Below are positions 47,697-59,506 of a stretch of 64,000 bases of DNA, in pieces. Origin of the DNA: Rhizophagus irregularis (taxonomy: Eukaryota; Glomeromycota; Glomeromycetes; Glomerales; Glomeraceae); NCBI RefSeq assembly GCF_026210795.1, contig NC_089436.1, forward strand, positions 4,340,001-4,404,000, in the 5' to 3' direction. The position numbers and the translations under genes are program-made. The notes below the pieces were generated by a model, which was given only the letters and a program-made list of their open reading frames with translations, was not told the DNA's origin and did not search any database. How positions within the stretch are numbered: position 1 is the stretch's first letter; every line of letters starts with the position of its first letter.

Positions 47697-49034
47697 TTAC
47701 CAAAACATATCATCCGAATCTGAAGTATCCGAATCATTTATCCTGATATGTTTCATATGAGTACAATTTGATCTCTTTATTACCCCTTCTTTAATGTATT
47801 TATTAATAATATCACAATGATTTAAAGTAATATTAGATATATTACGTTGTATGATATCAAATTCATTTAAGGTTCGTACTCTATAACTCTCAAGAAATCG
47901 AGTCAAAGTATCAATAGAAAATTTCCAATCTTCACTAAGAGTTATATTAATTAAAGAATCAGGAGAAAATTCAGATAAAATATTTAATAATTCATCACCT
48001 GTATTTTCTTCATCATATCTAGGCCTATTAATATTATCAAGTCTCAAATTTTCTAAATTTTTACAATTTAATAATACAGATTTTATATTGATGAAATATT
48101 TTGGTTCGATATATGTACGTAAAAATTTAATTTTTGGACAATTTTTTGAAACTGCTTGAATTAATAATTCTGTATCTTTAGCCCATTTATCGGTAGTATA
48201 AACATAAATACGTGAAATATTTCCTTTAGTTTTCTCAATTAACATTGCCAATTCTTTAAAACATTTTAATCCAGTAACTCCAAGAATTTTAAGATTAGGA
48301 AATTCTGAATTCGAAAGACATTGTTTAAGTTTTTCAACATTATCATTGGTAGCATAAATGTATAATTCTTTTAAATTTTTCTTTTGAGAATTAATTAAAG
48401 AAATTAATTCAAGATTATCTTCAGAAAAATTATAAATAGATAAAGAATTCAAATCTTTACAAAGTTGCGCCATTCCATGAATAATTTCAGAATTTACAGA
48501 TTTCATATCAATACGTAAACTATAAAGTTGAGAAAAACATTCTGAAGCACCAGGAAATGAATTTAAGGGATGAGTAGTCTGTAAATGAATTTCTCTAATA
48601 TTCTTGCATTGACTAATAAATAATTTATAAATTTCTTGTTCTAAAATTTTTTTTTTATCGTCGCTTCTAATTCTTTTAAAAATTGCTCTCATAATTATTT
48701 TTATAATTTCATCTTCAGGAAAATTACAAAAACTAATATAGTTAAATGTTGGAGTAGTTTCAGGAATTATTGGAGGTATAGAAATTTCATTATCAGATAA
48801 AAATAATCTTGATGATGATGATAAAAAACTAAGTATCGTCTTGAAAACCCTTCTCATTTTTACTTCTCTAAGATATTTAACACAATCACTCCATGCATGT
48901 TTTTTCCATAAAATTGTAACTACAACGTTACACCATCTTTTATTAACTAATAGACAAGAATGTAAAGATTTCTTATCATATATTAGTTCATCAAAAATAA
49001 GATTAAGACAGTCTGAATTTAGTTCGGTTGTCAT
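47697..49034 (-). CDS. F-box protein with leucine-rich C-terminus (copy 1, 445 aa)
   Basis: Single-exon gene. Residues 1-45 are an F-box (LNSDCLNLIFDELIYDKKSL, then LHSCLLVNKRWCNVVVTILW), which would bind Skp1 in an SCF ubiquitin ligase. The rest holds LRR-like segments (FSQLYSLRIDM, LNSLSIYNFS, LKELYIYAT, FPNLKILGVTG, ISRIYVYTTD, IKFLRTYI, LENLRLDNI), which would select the substrate. The C-terminus is acidic (DSDTSDSDD). Length and architecture match the large F-box/LRR family in these fungi. It is related to the three copies at 51757-59506 but more diverged. No frame breaks are seen. Confidence 0.85.
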   Translation of the reverse strand: MTTELNSDCLNLIFDELIYDKKSLHSCLLVNKRWCNVVVTILWKKHAWSDCVKYLREVKMRRVFKTILSFLSSSSRLFLSDNEISIPPIIPETTPTFNYISFCNFPEDEIIKIIMRAIFKRIRSDDKKKILEQEIYKLFISQCKNIREIHLQTTHPLNSFPGASECFSQLYSLRIDMKSVNSEIIHGMAQLCKDLNSLSIYNFSEDNLELISLINSQKKNLKELYIYATNDNVEKLKQCLSNSEFPNLKILGVTGLKCFKELAMLIEKTKGNISRIYVYTTDKWAKDTELLIQAVSKNCPKIKFLRTYIEPKYFINIKSVLLNCKNLENLRLDNINRPRYDEENTGDELLNILSEFSPDSLINITLSEDWKFSIDTLTRFLESYRVRTLNEFDIIQRNISNITLNHCDIINKYIKEGVIKRSNCTHMKHIRINDSDTSDSDDMFW

Positions 49035-50265
49035 TTTTTTTTTTTAAAAAAAAAGCAAAAAAAAAATTTTTTTTTATGTATTATTTCTTTTGTTACATTT
49101 TTACGTTATAATGTGATACCAACATGCACACAGATTTGTAATGCTAATAAAAATTTAGTAATATCGTCGTTATATTTTTAGACACATGAGTCACATGGGA
49201 ATTATTATTAATCAATGACTCAATGTCGATCATAATCATTTCGCTAGAGTTACGGATTAATTAATAGTTATTCGGTCCGGTATCACGTGATATTAAGATT
49301 GATACACGTCACCTGAATACCTTTTAAATGCCTGATGCGGCCATCCTTAACCTGATCCACCGGTCCAGATGCTTATTTTGGACCAGTCAACTTTTGATTG
49401 GCTAATTACTAGCACTTTTATTACATAGCTCCGGCATAATTTATTTTATCTCTCACTCTTCCTATCTTTCACTCTTTCTCTATTCTTTTTTGTGGTATGT
49501 TAGTACTTTTGATTTCATATTTCATTTAAGCTTATATATTTTAATTTTAATTGTATTTATTGTAGTTTTATGATAATGCTAAATGTTTTTTATTTTCTTT
49601 TTGAAGAGTTTTATGATATATTAATATTATTCTGGAAATCAAGTGTTTTTTTTTCTAAGTTTTGAGGTTAAGTAAATTACACATTTATAACATTACTTTT
49701 AAAGCTAATATAATATTACTTTGTACTTTTGTTTTGATATTAACGTTGAAATAATTTTAATAATAAAATTACAGTAAAAAATAATGTAAAGACCTTTTTT
49801 TTAAAGTTATATATGCAATTTTACTTATTTATTAATAAAGTTTAATAAAATGCATACCAAAATACAAATTTTAAATAACATATTACTTTAAAACGGTAGT
49901 ATTAAATGCTTTTAAAAAAAGGCATTTCATAACTTTTTTTTAAAAAAACGCGAATTGTTTTTTTTTTAAGACAAATGTTACACAAAACAATCTTGTCCAA
50001 TTAGATTTGCTGGTCCAGGATAAGCATCTGGACCGTGGCCCAGGATAAGGATGCTCGCCTGATGCACGATTTTTTGCCTGATACACGATTTATTACAACC
50101 ATCTTTAATTATAAAAATCACGTGATACCAGATAAACGGATTATATCCGGATACTTGCACTATCCGATGACTATCCGATGGATATTCAGGATATCCCCTA
50201 GCCAGCACTATAAGCATGGCTATCCGTTGGATATCCGTAAAATACGGATAATGGATCCATAACTC
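49035..50265. other. Intergenic region with ATCCGGAT-type repeats
   Basis: Homopolymer-rich DNA lies just upstream of F-box copy 1. About 49980-50260 contains repeated ATCCG(A/G)AT, GATATCC and GGTCCAGG motifs, likely MITE remnants. No gene. Confidence 0.4.
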
Positions 50266-50339
50266 TATTTCACGCTAATAATTAATATATAAGATAAATG
50301 AATTAAGTTAATAAAAGTAAGTTTAATAGTTATTTTAAT

Positions 50340-51190
50340 TAAAAATTGATAATTAATCATTCAATTTAATTGTCTTAATCCAATATGAAAGAATTTAAAC
50401 TCAATGATAATATGATTTTGCTTAAGAAATTATAGATTTGACTATTGAAAATTAAACAAATTTTGTTGATTGATTTACTAATATTAAAATAAAAAATTAA
50501 AAGAACATTATTATAAAATTTATGGTTTATGCATAAACTAATTGGTTTCAGGCATTTATAAATACTAAACATTTTCAAAAAATTTCAAAAAATTGGTCTA
50601 GTGGAAATAATAAAATTAATAAGTTTATTCAAAAATACAAATTAAAATTTTTGATGATTCTTTTTTTGTAAGATATGTAAGATATCACTTTCTTTTTTTT
50701 TTTAATGAAAAAAAACTTTAAATTAAAGGAACAGCGTTAATGTAGAACTTATAAAATAAAAATTAAAATATGGTAAAAGAGATATATAATTTATAGAAAA
50801 TAGAAAAAGAGGATGAGTTTTTGATAAATTATAAAAAAAAAGTCCTTTTGACTTTCTTTAGTAAAAATATTTTACTAAAAAAAAAATTAAAAACAATTCT
50901 TACCTCAAATAATCCTCATACAATAAATAATATTGACATAAAAATTTTAGTTATATGAATGACTGGATAAATAGATGAAAAAACTAATTTAATTAACTTA
51001 TATGAATTATTTTTTGAATATCTTAATCAATATAATACGTCTAAATTTATTTCAAGAAGTCTTCCATAGTAGATTATTTAGAGATTTTTGTAAATTAAAT
51101 GCTTGATAAATCCCTTAATTAATATAGATTACTGCACAGTTTGAAAATCATATTGATATCTATAATTCTATTTATACAAAATTTCATCAA
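50340..51190. repeat. Inverted copy of the F-box intergenic segment
   Basis: Read on the minus strand, this block follows the same order as about 57160-57960 and 54290-55060. Shared landmarks include ATATGAAAGAATTTAAACT, GATGATTCTTTTTTTGTAAG, AATGACTGGATAAATA and ACTGTGCAG. It has decayed by indels. The duplicated unit is therefore present in both orientations around the F-box genes. Confidence 0.65.
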
Positions 51191-51273
51191 AATGATATAT
51201 ATAGTAAGAAACAAATTTGCTAGTAAAAATATAATTCATTATATTTATAAATAAACAATTAATATGGTTTATA

Positions 51274-51733
51274 CAGTTCACCCTCGCTATAGTGAATCCC
51301 TTGGGCTGGAGGTTAAAATTCATTATAGTGAGAGAATTCACTATAGAAAATAGAGAATAAAGATAAAATTTTCACTATATATCAAAATTTATTATATTCA
51401 CGTGACTTATATATATTTTCTTTATTTTTTATTGATATGATAGCAAAATGTAATCATAAAAGCCTAACTCATTAAAATATGAATTTTTAGAGTTGTGAAA
51501 ATTTTGCGTATAACAAGTATCGTGTAATAAAAATTTATTAATGATCTGTGTAACTCTTTAAAAATTAAAATCCTATATAGCGAGGGTCATTTTATTATAT
51601 TTGTTTAAATTCGAATTACAAAATATTAATATGAAAATTCATTATATGATTATAAAAAAAATCTGTACTGGAGCTTTTCTTCATTATATCAAGGTATTCA
51701 CTATAAAAAATTCGTTATAGTGAGGGTAAACTG
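51274..51733. mobile_element. Pogo/Tc1-like MITE, 460 bp, TA target
   Basis: Left end CAGTTCACCCTCGCTATAGT and inverted right end CAGTTTACCCTCACTATAAC, flanked by TA (51272-51273 and 51734-51735). CACTATAG/CATTATAGTG motifs recur near both ends. The length is almost identical to the element at 25351-25811 and the end design is similar, though the inner sequence differs. No transposase. Confidence 0.75.
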
Positions 51734-51756
51734 TATTATGAGATCTTATTAATCTA

Positions 51757-54015
51757 ATACTAAAAGTAACTCATTAAAATATTTCACCACTCCTTCATTA
51801 ATATATTTTCTAAACATAATTTTATGATCATTTGTAATAGCATAATTATAACTATCATTAATACCAAAATGATACAAAGGCCATTCTCTAAAATTTTCAA
51901 AAAATCGGTTAAAAGCATCAATTGAATACTTCCATAATCCACTTTGGAGAAAATGAGATAAAAATATTTAATAATTCATCTCCTATATTATTATCATTTT
52001 CATTTATAAAAAAATCTAAACTTTTTAAATCTATTGTTTTTAAAAATCTACAATTTAATAATAATGTTTTAACATGAATAAAATCTTTAGATCCAATATA
52101 TGTACGTAAATAATTAATCTTTGGGCAATTATCAGCAATTGCTTTAATTAGAATTCCTGCTTCTTTAGCAGTTTTATTGATAGAACAAATATCAATTTTT
52201 GAAATATTTCCCATAGTTTTTTCAATTAATAAAGAAACCTCTTTAAAGTTAGATAAATGACCATACATAAATGTTAGTTGTTGAAGGTTTGTAAATTCAT
52301 AAATTGCTTGAACTTTTTTATAATTTTCCCAATGAAAAATTGTTAACTTTTTAGATTTACAAGTATTGTTAAAGGTGAAAGTACAATATTATCAATTGAG
52401 CTTAGATGAAGATTATTTATAGTAGTTCTATTTCTTGCTAATGCTTTGCTTAGCTCTTTGCCAGTCTTTTCATCAACCTTAGTATCAAGAATTAGTTTTT
52501 TAAATTCCTCTGGGCATCAATCAAGTAAAATAATTCAGGATTATTACGAGAACAACTTTTGATAGATAAAGTATTTAAATCTTTACAAATTTGTGCTAGC
52601 TCATAAAGAGCATCAGAATTCACATAACCAATATCAATATCTAACTTATAGAGTTGAGAGAAGAAAATTGATGCTCTTGGAAATAAAGTTAAAGGTTGAC
52701 AAGTTTCCCAATATAAATATTTAACATTTTTACATTGACTAATAAATAACTTGTAAATTTCTTGCTTCATAAGATTTCTTCTATGATCATTACAAAGGTT
52801 CTTCAACACTATATCAATGATTTTGTTCATATTATTAGAGGATATATATCTGCAAAAACTGATATAATTAAATAATGGAAATTTTAAGAGTGTTGAAGGA
52901 GGTAATTTAATATTATTGTCTAGTGCTTCGATCCGGGTAGAAACTGTTATCCGGATAAATTAAAAAAATTATCCGGTTTTTATCCGGATTATCCAGTTCG
53001 GATATAAATCCCGGATAGAAACCAAAACCCGGATAAGATTATATATAAATTTTTTTTTTCATTGATCTTAACAAATAATATCAGTCACATTAACTTAATT
53101 AAATTTTGACTTAATATTTTTAACTAAATTAGTGATATTTTATTAATTTTAAATTAAATAAATTTTAATTTACGAATTTTGCCTGAATTATGACAATTTT
53201 TTGAAAATTTGAAAAATGTAAAATTTTGCAATAAATACATTATTACAAATATAAAAAATACAGTAAAATCGTAAAATAATGGAAGATTAGGCATGAACTA
53301 ATTATTTTTATTGTAATTATACTATTTTGTACTTAAAATTAATCAATTCAACCTATCTATTAGAAAAAATCTTTTTTTTTAAATCATGTATCAACAGTAA
53401 TTTGGGCCAAACATATAATTGCGGCCAAAATTACAAAAATCCCAAATTTTGTTTATCTGGGCCGGAAACTGCTGCCTCTTGACAAATATCAAGCAATTTC
53501 GCAAAATTCGGGCTGGCATTATAGATGGCCTGAATTATTACTGACCATCGAATGTTCTACTAGTAATTTTAGCAAGATAGATTTGATCTTAATAAATGGT
53601 AATTTAATAGATAATAATGTCAATAAATAAGTAATTTAAATGACAAAAAAAATTTTTTATAATTTTTTTTATCTGGATAACGGGTCAAACTGGATATTTT
53701 CTGACTGGATATTTATCCGGATAAAAACCGCGGTATTCGGATAGCTATTTTTTTTTCCAGATATCCAGATACCGTAGTTTTATCCATGCACGGATTGAAG
53801 TCTGATAAAAGTTTTTTTGAAGAGGATGGTAAGAAAGAAAGTATAACATTGCAAAGTTTTTCATTTATTTCATCTAGTGAATAACTCTTCCATAAGATCG
53901 GAACTACAAGGTTACACCACTTTTTATTAACTAAAAGACAAGAATGTAAAGACTTCTTATCATTTTTTAATATATTAAAGATAAGAACAAGACAATCAAA
54001 ATTGATTTCTTCCAT
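51757..54015 (-). pseudogene. F-box/LRR gene copy 2, interrupted by an insertion
   Basis: Starts at 54015 with an intact F-box (INFDCLVLIFNILKNDKKSL). It is then cut after LPSSSKKLLSD by an 879-bp insertion (52922-53800) and resumes at KLPPSTLLKFPLFNYISF. Further damage relative to copies 3 and 4: a one-base loss in a T run near 52499 (after AQRNLK), a one-base loss near 52352, a short deletion near 52300, and a 23-nt deletion near 51944 that shifts the frame after FSPK. The family-type end (GVVK) lies near 51785. The surviving segments are very similar to copies 3 and 4, so inactivation is fairly recent. Confidence 0.85.
52922..53800. mobile_element. Insertion in F-box copy 2, ATCCGGAT-rich
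   Basis: Defined by comparison with intact copies 3 and 4, which lack it. Ends CTTCGATCCGGG (52926 on) and inverted CTTCAATCCGTG (from 53800). TCT flanks both sides (52919-52921 and 53801-53803). The interior is AT-rich with many TATCCGG/CCGGATA units at both ends. No ORF. Confidence 0.7.
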
Positions 54016-55189
54016 TATTTAGAGTTTTTATGTTTTAAAAGAGATTCCCATATAAATTGAAAGTTATCATAATTAAATATATTCTATATTAGTCAATATG
54101 ATTAATTAACATCTACTTGTTAAAAAAGTAAGATTCATAATGACGTAATTATGTGTCTTTTTGATTTACATATAAAAATTATCTTTTTTAATTTTTTTTA
54201 GACATTAGGATAAACATTAAGTGGGTAGTAGTTGTTAATAAGATCTCTTAATAATAGAAATCATATAATGCAAAATATAATGAATAATATTCTTATTAGC
54301 AAATTTTTTTTCTTAATATCTTTTTATAAGAGAAATGAGATTATAGATATCAATATTTATAAACTGTGCAGCAACTTATATTACTAATTAATTTATTGGG
54401 CATTTATACTATTGAAGACTTTTAAATAATTTAGACGTATTATATTGACTGATATAAGTTAATCAAATTAGTTTTTTCACTTATTTATCCAGTCATTCTT
54501 ATAACTTAATTTTTATGTCAATATTATTTATTGTATGCAAACAATACAGGATTACTTGAGGTAAGAATTGTATTTATACTAATTTATCAAAAACTCATTC
54601 TTTTTCTATTTTTTATAAATTATCCATATTTTTAACTTTATTTTATAAATTCCACATTAAATGATTGTTTCTTAAATATACAAAAAAAAGTTTTTTTCAT
54701 TAAAAAAAAGAAATTGATATCTTACAAAAAAAGAATCATCAAAAAGCATATCTACATGCCAAAATTGCATGGATTAACTATACTTATGTTTTTAATTTTA
54801 GCTTTAATTTGTATTTTTGAATAAACTTATTAATCTCATTATTTCCACTAAACCAATTGTTAAAATTTTTTGAAAATGTTTAATATTTATACATGCATGC
54901 CTGAAACCAATTAGTTTATAAATTTTGTAATGTTCTTTTAATTGTTATTTTAATATTAGCATATCAATCAACAAAATTTGTTTAATCTCCAGTAGTTAAA
55001 ACCATCAGACAACTTAATTGAATGATTAATTATCAAATTTTTTAAAATAACTTCTAAACTTTTTTGAACATAAAAACAAAATATTCTCATATATCAGTTT
55101 CATAAAAATAAAAAATAAAGTTTTATTGATCATCTAATATATACTAAAACAACTATAATAAATCCTCTTATATTTGATTAAAATTTTCG
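54016..55189. repeat. Duplicated intergenic segment between F-box copies 2 and 3
   Basis: Largely collinear with 56588-58093. Shared landmarks are ATGACGTAATTATGTGTCTT, ACATTAAGTGGGTAGTAG, GAGAAATGAGATTATAGATA, CACTTATTTATCCAGTCATT and CCATTTTTCCACTAAACC-like stretches. No coding sequence. Confidence 0.65.
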
Positions 55190-56587
55190 TCAAATAGTAT
55201 CTGTACTTTTCACCACTCCTTCATTAATATATTTTCTAATTATAATTTTATGATCATTTGTAATATAATTATCACTATCAATAAAACCAAAATAATACAA
55301 AGGATGTTCTCTAAAACTTTCAAAAAATCTGGTAAAAGCGTAACTTGAATACTTCCATAATCCACTAATAACTATCTCATTTAAAGATTTTGGAGAAAAT
55401 AAGGTAAAAATATTTAATAATTCGTCTCCTATATTATTATCATTTTTATTTATAAAAAATTCTAAACTTTTTAAACCTATTGTACTTAAAGATCTACAAT
55501 TTAATAATAATGATTTTATATGAATAAAATCTTTAGGTTCAATATATGTATGTAAATAATTAATCTTTGGGCAATTATCAGCAATTGCTTTAATTAGAAT
55601 TCCTGTTTCTTTAGCAGTTTTATTGGTAGTATCAATGTAAATTTCCGAAATATTTCCTATAGTTTTTTCAATTAATAAAGAAATCTCTTTAAAGCTAGAT
55701 AAATGACCATACATTAATGTTAGTTGTTGAAGGTTTGGAAATTCATAAATTGTAAGATATTGTTGAATTTTTTTATAATTTTCCCAATGAAAAATTGTTA
55801 ACTTTTTTAGATTTACAAGTGTTGTTAAAGATGAAAGTACAATATTATCAATTGAGCTTAGATAAAGATTATTTATAGTAGTTCTATTTCTTGCTAATGC
55901 TTTGCTTAGCTCTTTGCCAGTCTTTTCATCGACCTCAGTATAAAGATTTAGCTCTTTTAAATTCCTCTGAGCATCAATCAAGTAAAATAAATCAGGAATA
56001 TAATGAGAACAACTTCTGATAGATAAAGTATTTAAATCTTTACAAATTTGTGCCAGGTCATAAAGAGCATCAGAATTCACATAATCAATATCAATACTTA
56101 ACTTATGGAGCTGCGAGAATAAAATTGATGCTCCTGGAAATAAAGTTAAAGGCTGACGCGTTTTCCAAGATAAATATTCAATATTTTTACATTGACTAAT
56201 AAATAACTTGTAAATTTCTTGCTCCATAAGATTTCTTCTATGATCATTACAAAGGTTCTTTAACACTATATCAATGATTTTGCTCATATTATTAGAGGAT
56301 ATATATCTGCAAAAACTGATATAATTAAATAATGGAAATTTTAAGAGTGTTGAAGGTAATTTAATATTATTATCTGATAAAAGTTTTTTTGAAGAGGATG
56401 GTAAGAAAGAAAGTATAACATTGCAAAGTTTTTCATTTATTTCATGTGGGCAATATTTCTTCCATAAGATCGGAACCACAATGTCACACCACTTTTTATT
56501 AACTAAAAGACAAAAATATAAAGACTTCTTATCATATTTTAATATATTAAAGATAAGAACAAGACAATCAAGATTGATTTCTTCCAT
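55190..56587 (-). CDS. F-box protein with leucine-rich C-terminus (copy 3, 465 aa)
   Basis: Single open frame. F-box at residues 1-42 (INLDCLVLIFNILKYDKKSL, then FCLLVNKKWCDIVVPILW) for Skp1 binding. LRR-like repeats follow: FSQLHKLSIDI, LNTLSIRSCS, LKELNLYTEV, INNLYLSSID, LKKLTIFHWE, LQQLTLMYG, ISEIYIDTT and INYLHTYIE. The C-terminus has ITNDHKIIIRKYI and ends GVVKSTDTI. The domain order is the same as copy 4, with most differences in the LRR faces. That fits divergence in substrate choice after tandem duplication, which is an inference. No breaks seen. Confidence 0.87.
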   Translation of the reverse strand: MEEINLDCLVLIFNILKYDKKSLYFCLLVNKKWCDIVVPILWKKYCPHEINEKLCNVILSFLPSSSKKLLSDNNIKLPSTLLKFPLFNYISFCRYISSNNMSKIIDIVLKNLCNDHRRNLMEQEIYKLFISQCKNIEYLSWKTRQPLTLFPGASILFSQLHKLSIDIDYVNSDALYDLAQICKDLNTLSIRSCSHYIPDLFYLIDAQRNLKELNLYTEVDEKTGKELSKALARNRTTINNLYLSSIDNIVLSSLTTLVNLKKLTIFHWENYKKIQQYLTIYEFPNLQQLTLMYGHLSSFKEISLLIEKTIGNISEIYIDTTNKTAKETGILIKAIADNCPKINYLHTYIEPKDFIHIKSLLLNCRSLSTIGLKSLEFFINKNDNNIGDELLNIFTLFSPKSLNEIVISGLWKYSSYAFTRFFESFREHPLYYFGFIDSDNYITNDHKIIIRKYINEGVVKSTDTI

Positions 56588-58093
56588 TATTTGAAATTTA
56601 CAATTTTTTGAGAGATTCCCATATAAATTGAAAATTATTATAATTTATAAATAGTATACTTTATAATTTTTTGAAATATTATTATAAACCTAGATACAGT
56701 GGCTTTTAAATATATTTGAAATAATTGTATTAAAATAATATTGAAGTACTACATTACAATAATAAAATAATTATAAAAATATTAAAAATTATTGTTGAAT
56801 TATTTTTATAGAACCGGATAAAGTACAATTACAAAATAATAACAAAAGTATGATAAAAGTATTTTAATATATTAAATGTATCTTAATTATATTTCAAATA
56901 ATTATAAAACTAATTCAAAAAAATAATATTTTTAGCTAAGTATTTTATTATCAATTAACATTTTACTTGTTGAAAAAATAAGATGTCATAATGACGTAAT
57001 TATGTGTCTTTTTGACAATAACTCTTTGCATACTATAATATCTAAAAATTATCATTCTTAATTTTTATAGACATTAGGATATACATTAAGTGGGTAGTAG
57101 TTAATAAGAACTCTTAATATAAATCATGTTATATAAAATATAATGAATTATATTATTATTAGCAAATTTTTTGTCTTATATCTTTTTATAAGAGAAATGA
57201 GATTATAGATATCAATATTTACTACAAACTGTGCAGCAACTTATATTACTAAATAATTTATCAGGCATTTAATTTATAAGAATCTCTAAGCATATTTGAG
57301 AAATTAGAAATAATCATGACTGAATATAAGTTAATCAAATTAGTTCTTTCACTTATTTATCCAGTCATTCTTGTAACTTAATTTTTATGTCAATATTATT
57401 TATTGTATGCAAACAATACAGGATTTATTCCTATATACTAAAAAAGTCAAAAGGATTTTTTTAAAAAAATTAATTTATCAAAAACTCATTCTTTTTTCTA
57501 TTTTCTATAAATTATATCTCTTTTACCATATTTTTAACTTTTATTTTATAAGTTCTGCATTAATGATTATTTCTTATATACACAAAAAAAAAAGTTTTTC
57601 TCATTAAAAAAAAAAAGAAATTGATATAAAAAAAAAGAATCATCATATACCTACAGTACATACCAAATTGGCATGGATTACCCTATCCTTAATTTTTATT
57701 TTTAAATAAACTTATTAATTTCATTATTTCCACTAAACCAATTTTTAAAATTTTTTTGAAAATGTTTCTGCATATACCATAAATTTTATAATTTTTTTTT
57801 TAATTTTTATTTTAATATTAGTATATATAATGATAATAAATCAACAAAATTTGTTTAATCTCCAGACTCCAGCAGTAGTTAAAATCTATAATTTCTCAAG
57901 CAAGTTTAAATTCTTTCATATTAGATAGATTAAGACATTAAATTGATCAATTTTTTACTTAAAATAACTTTTAAACTTTTTTGAATGCAAAAATAAAATA
58001 TTTCTCATATATCAGTTTAATAAAAAATAAAAAATAAAGCTTTATTCTGAGTTTATTGATAATTTAATACTAAAACAACTATAATAAATCCTC
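56588..58093. repeat. Duplicated intergenic segment between F-box copies 3 and 4
   Basis: Collinear with 54016-55189, with an extra stretch near 56640-56940. The part 57160-57960 is also found inverted at 50340-51190. Poly-A/T blocks are frequent. The plus-strand open frame at 57407-57607 lies in this repeat and looks non-coding. Confidence 0.65.
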
Positions 58094-59506
58094 TTATATT
58101 TGAATAAATTTCCAATTAGAACATTTCACCACTCCTCCATCAATATATTTTCTAACTATAATTTTATGATCAACTGTAATATTATTATAACTATCATTAA
58201 TACCAAAATAATGCAAAGGATGTCCTCTAAAACTTTCAAAAAATCGGTTAAAAGTGTCAATTGAATACTTCCATAATCCACTAATAGATATATTATCTAA
58301 AGATTTTGGAGAAAATAAGATAAAAATATCCAATAATTCATCTCCTATATTATTATCATTTTCATTTATAAAAAATTCTAAACTTTTTAATCTTAATTTT
58401 CTTAAAAATCTACAATTTAATAATAATGTTTTAACATGAATAAAATCTTTAGGCTCAATATTTGTATCTAAATCACTAATCTTTGGGCAATTAACAGCAA
58501 TTGCTTTAATTAAAATTCCTGCTTCTTTAGCAGTTTTATTGGTAGCTGTAATGTGAATACTTGAAATATTTCCTATAGTTTTTTCAATTAATAAAGATAT
58601 CTCTTTAAAGCTAGGTAAATGAACATTTGTTAATATTAGTTGTTGAAGGTTTGGAAATTCAGAAATTGCAAGATATTGTTGAATTTCTTTATAATTTTTC
58701 CAATGAAGAATTGTTAACTTTTTTAGATTGACAAGTGCTGTTAAAGATGAAAGTACAATATTATCAATTGAGTTTAGATAAAGATTATTTATAGTAGCTC
58801 CATTTCTTTCTAATGTTTTGCTTAGTTCTTTGCCAGTCTTTTCATCAACCTCAATATCAAGAATTAGTTTTTTTAAATTCCTCTGGGCATCAATCAAGTA
58901 AATTAATTCAGGAATATTACGAGAACAACTTTTGATAGATAAAGTATTTAAATCTTTAGAAATTTGTGCTAGCTCATAAAGAGCACCAGAATTCACATAA
59001 TCAATATCAATACTTAACTTATGGAGCTGCGAGAATAAAATTGATGCTCCTGGAAATAAAGTTAAAGGTTGACGAGTTTCCCAAGATAAATATTTAACAT
59101 TTTTACATTGACTAATAAATAACTTGTAAATTTCTTGCTCCAAAAGATTTCTTCTATGATCATTACAAAGGTTCTTTAACACTATATCAATGATTCTGTC
59201 CACATTATCAGAGGATATATATCTGCAAAAACTTATATAATTAAATAATGGAAATTTTGAAAGTGTTAAAGAAGGTAATTTAATATCATTATTTGATAAA
59301 AGTTTTTTTGAAGAGGGTGGTAAGAAAGAAAGTATAACATTGCAAAGTTTTTCATTTATTTTAAATGGGTAATATCTCTCCCATAAGATCGGAACTACAA
59401 TGTTACACCACTTTTTATTAACTAAAAAAAAAGAATATAAAGACTTAATATCATATTTAAATATATTAAAGATAAGAATAAGACAATCAAAATTGATTTC
59501 TTTCAT
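58094..59506 (-). CDS. F-box protein with leucine-rich C-terminus (copy 4, 470 aa)
   Basis: Single open frame, same architecture as copy 3. The F-box is INFDCLILIFNIFKYDIKSL, then SFFLVNKKWCNIVVPILW. The LRR-like blocks are FSQLHKLSIDI, LNTLSIKSCS, LKKLILDIEV, INNLYLNSID, LKKLTILHWK, LQQLILTNV, ISSIHITAT and ISDLDTNIE. It ends GVVKCSNWKFIQI. The usual LHSCLLVN of the F-box is changed to LYSFFLVN here. It would act as a substrate receptor of an SCF ubiquitin ligase. No breaks are seen. Confidence 0.87.
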   Translation of the reverse strand: MKEINFDCLILIFNIFKYDIKSLYSFFLVNKKWCNIVVPILWERYYPFKINEKLCNVILSFLPPSSKKLLSNNDIKLPSLTLSKFPLFNYISFCRYISSDNVDRIIDIVLKNLCNDHRRNLLEQEIYKLFISQCKNVKYLSWETRQPLTLFPGASILFSQLHKLSIDIDYVNSGALYELAQISKDLNTLSIKSCSRNIPELIYLIDAQRNLKKLILDIEVDEKTGKELSKTLERNGATINNLYLNSIDNIVLSSLTALVNLKKLTILHWKNYKEIQQYLAISEFPNLQQLILTNVHLPSFKEISLLIEKTIGNISSIHITATNKTAKEAGILIKAIAVNCPKISDLDTNIEPKDFIHVKTLLLNCRFLRKLRLKSLEFFINENDNNIGDELLDIFILFSPKSLDNISISGLWKYSIDTFNRFFESFRGHPLHYFGINDSYNNITVDHKIIVRKYIDGGVVKCSNWKFIQI

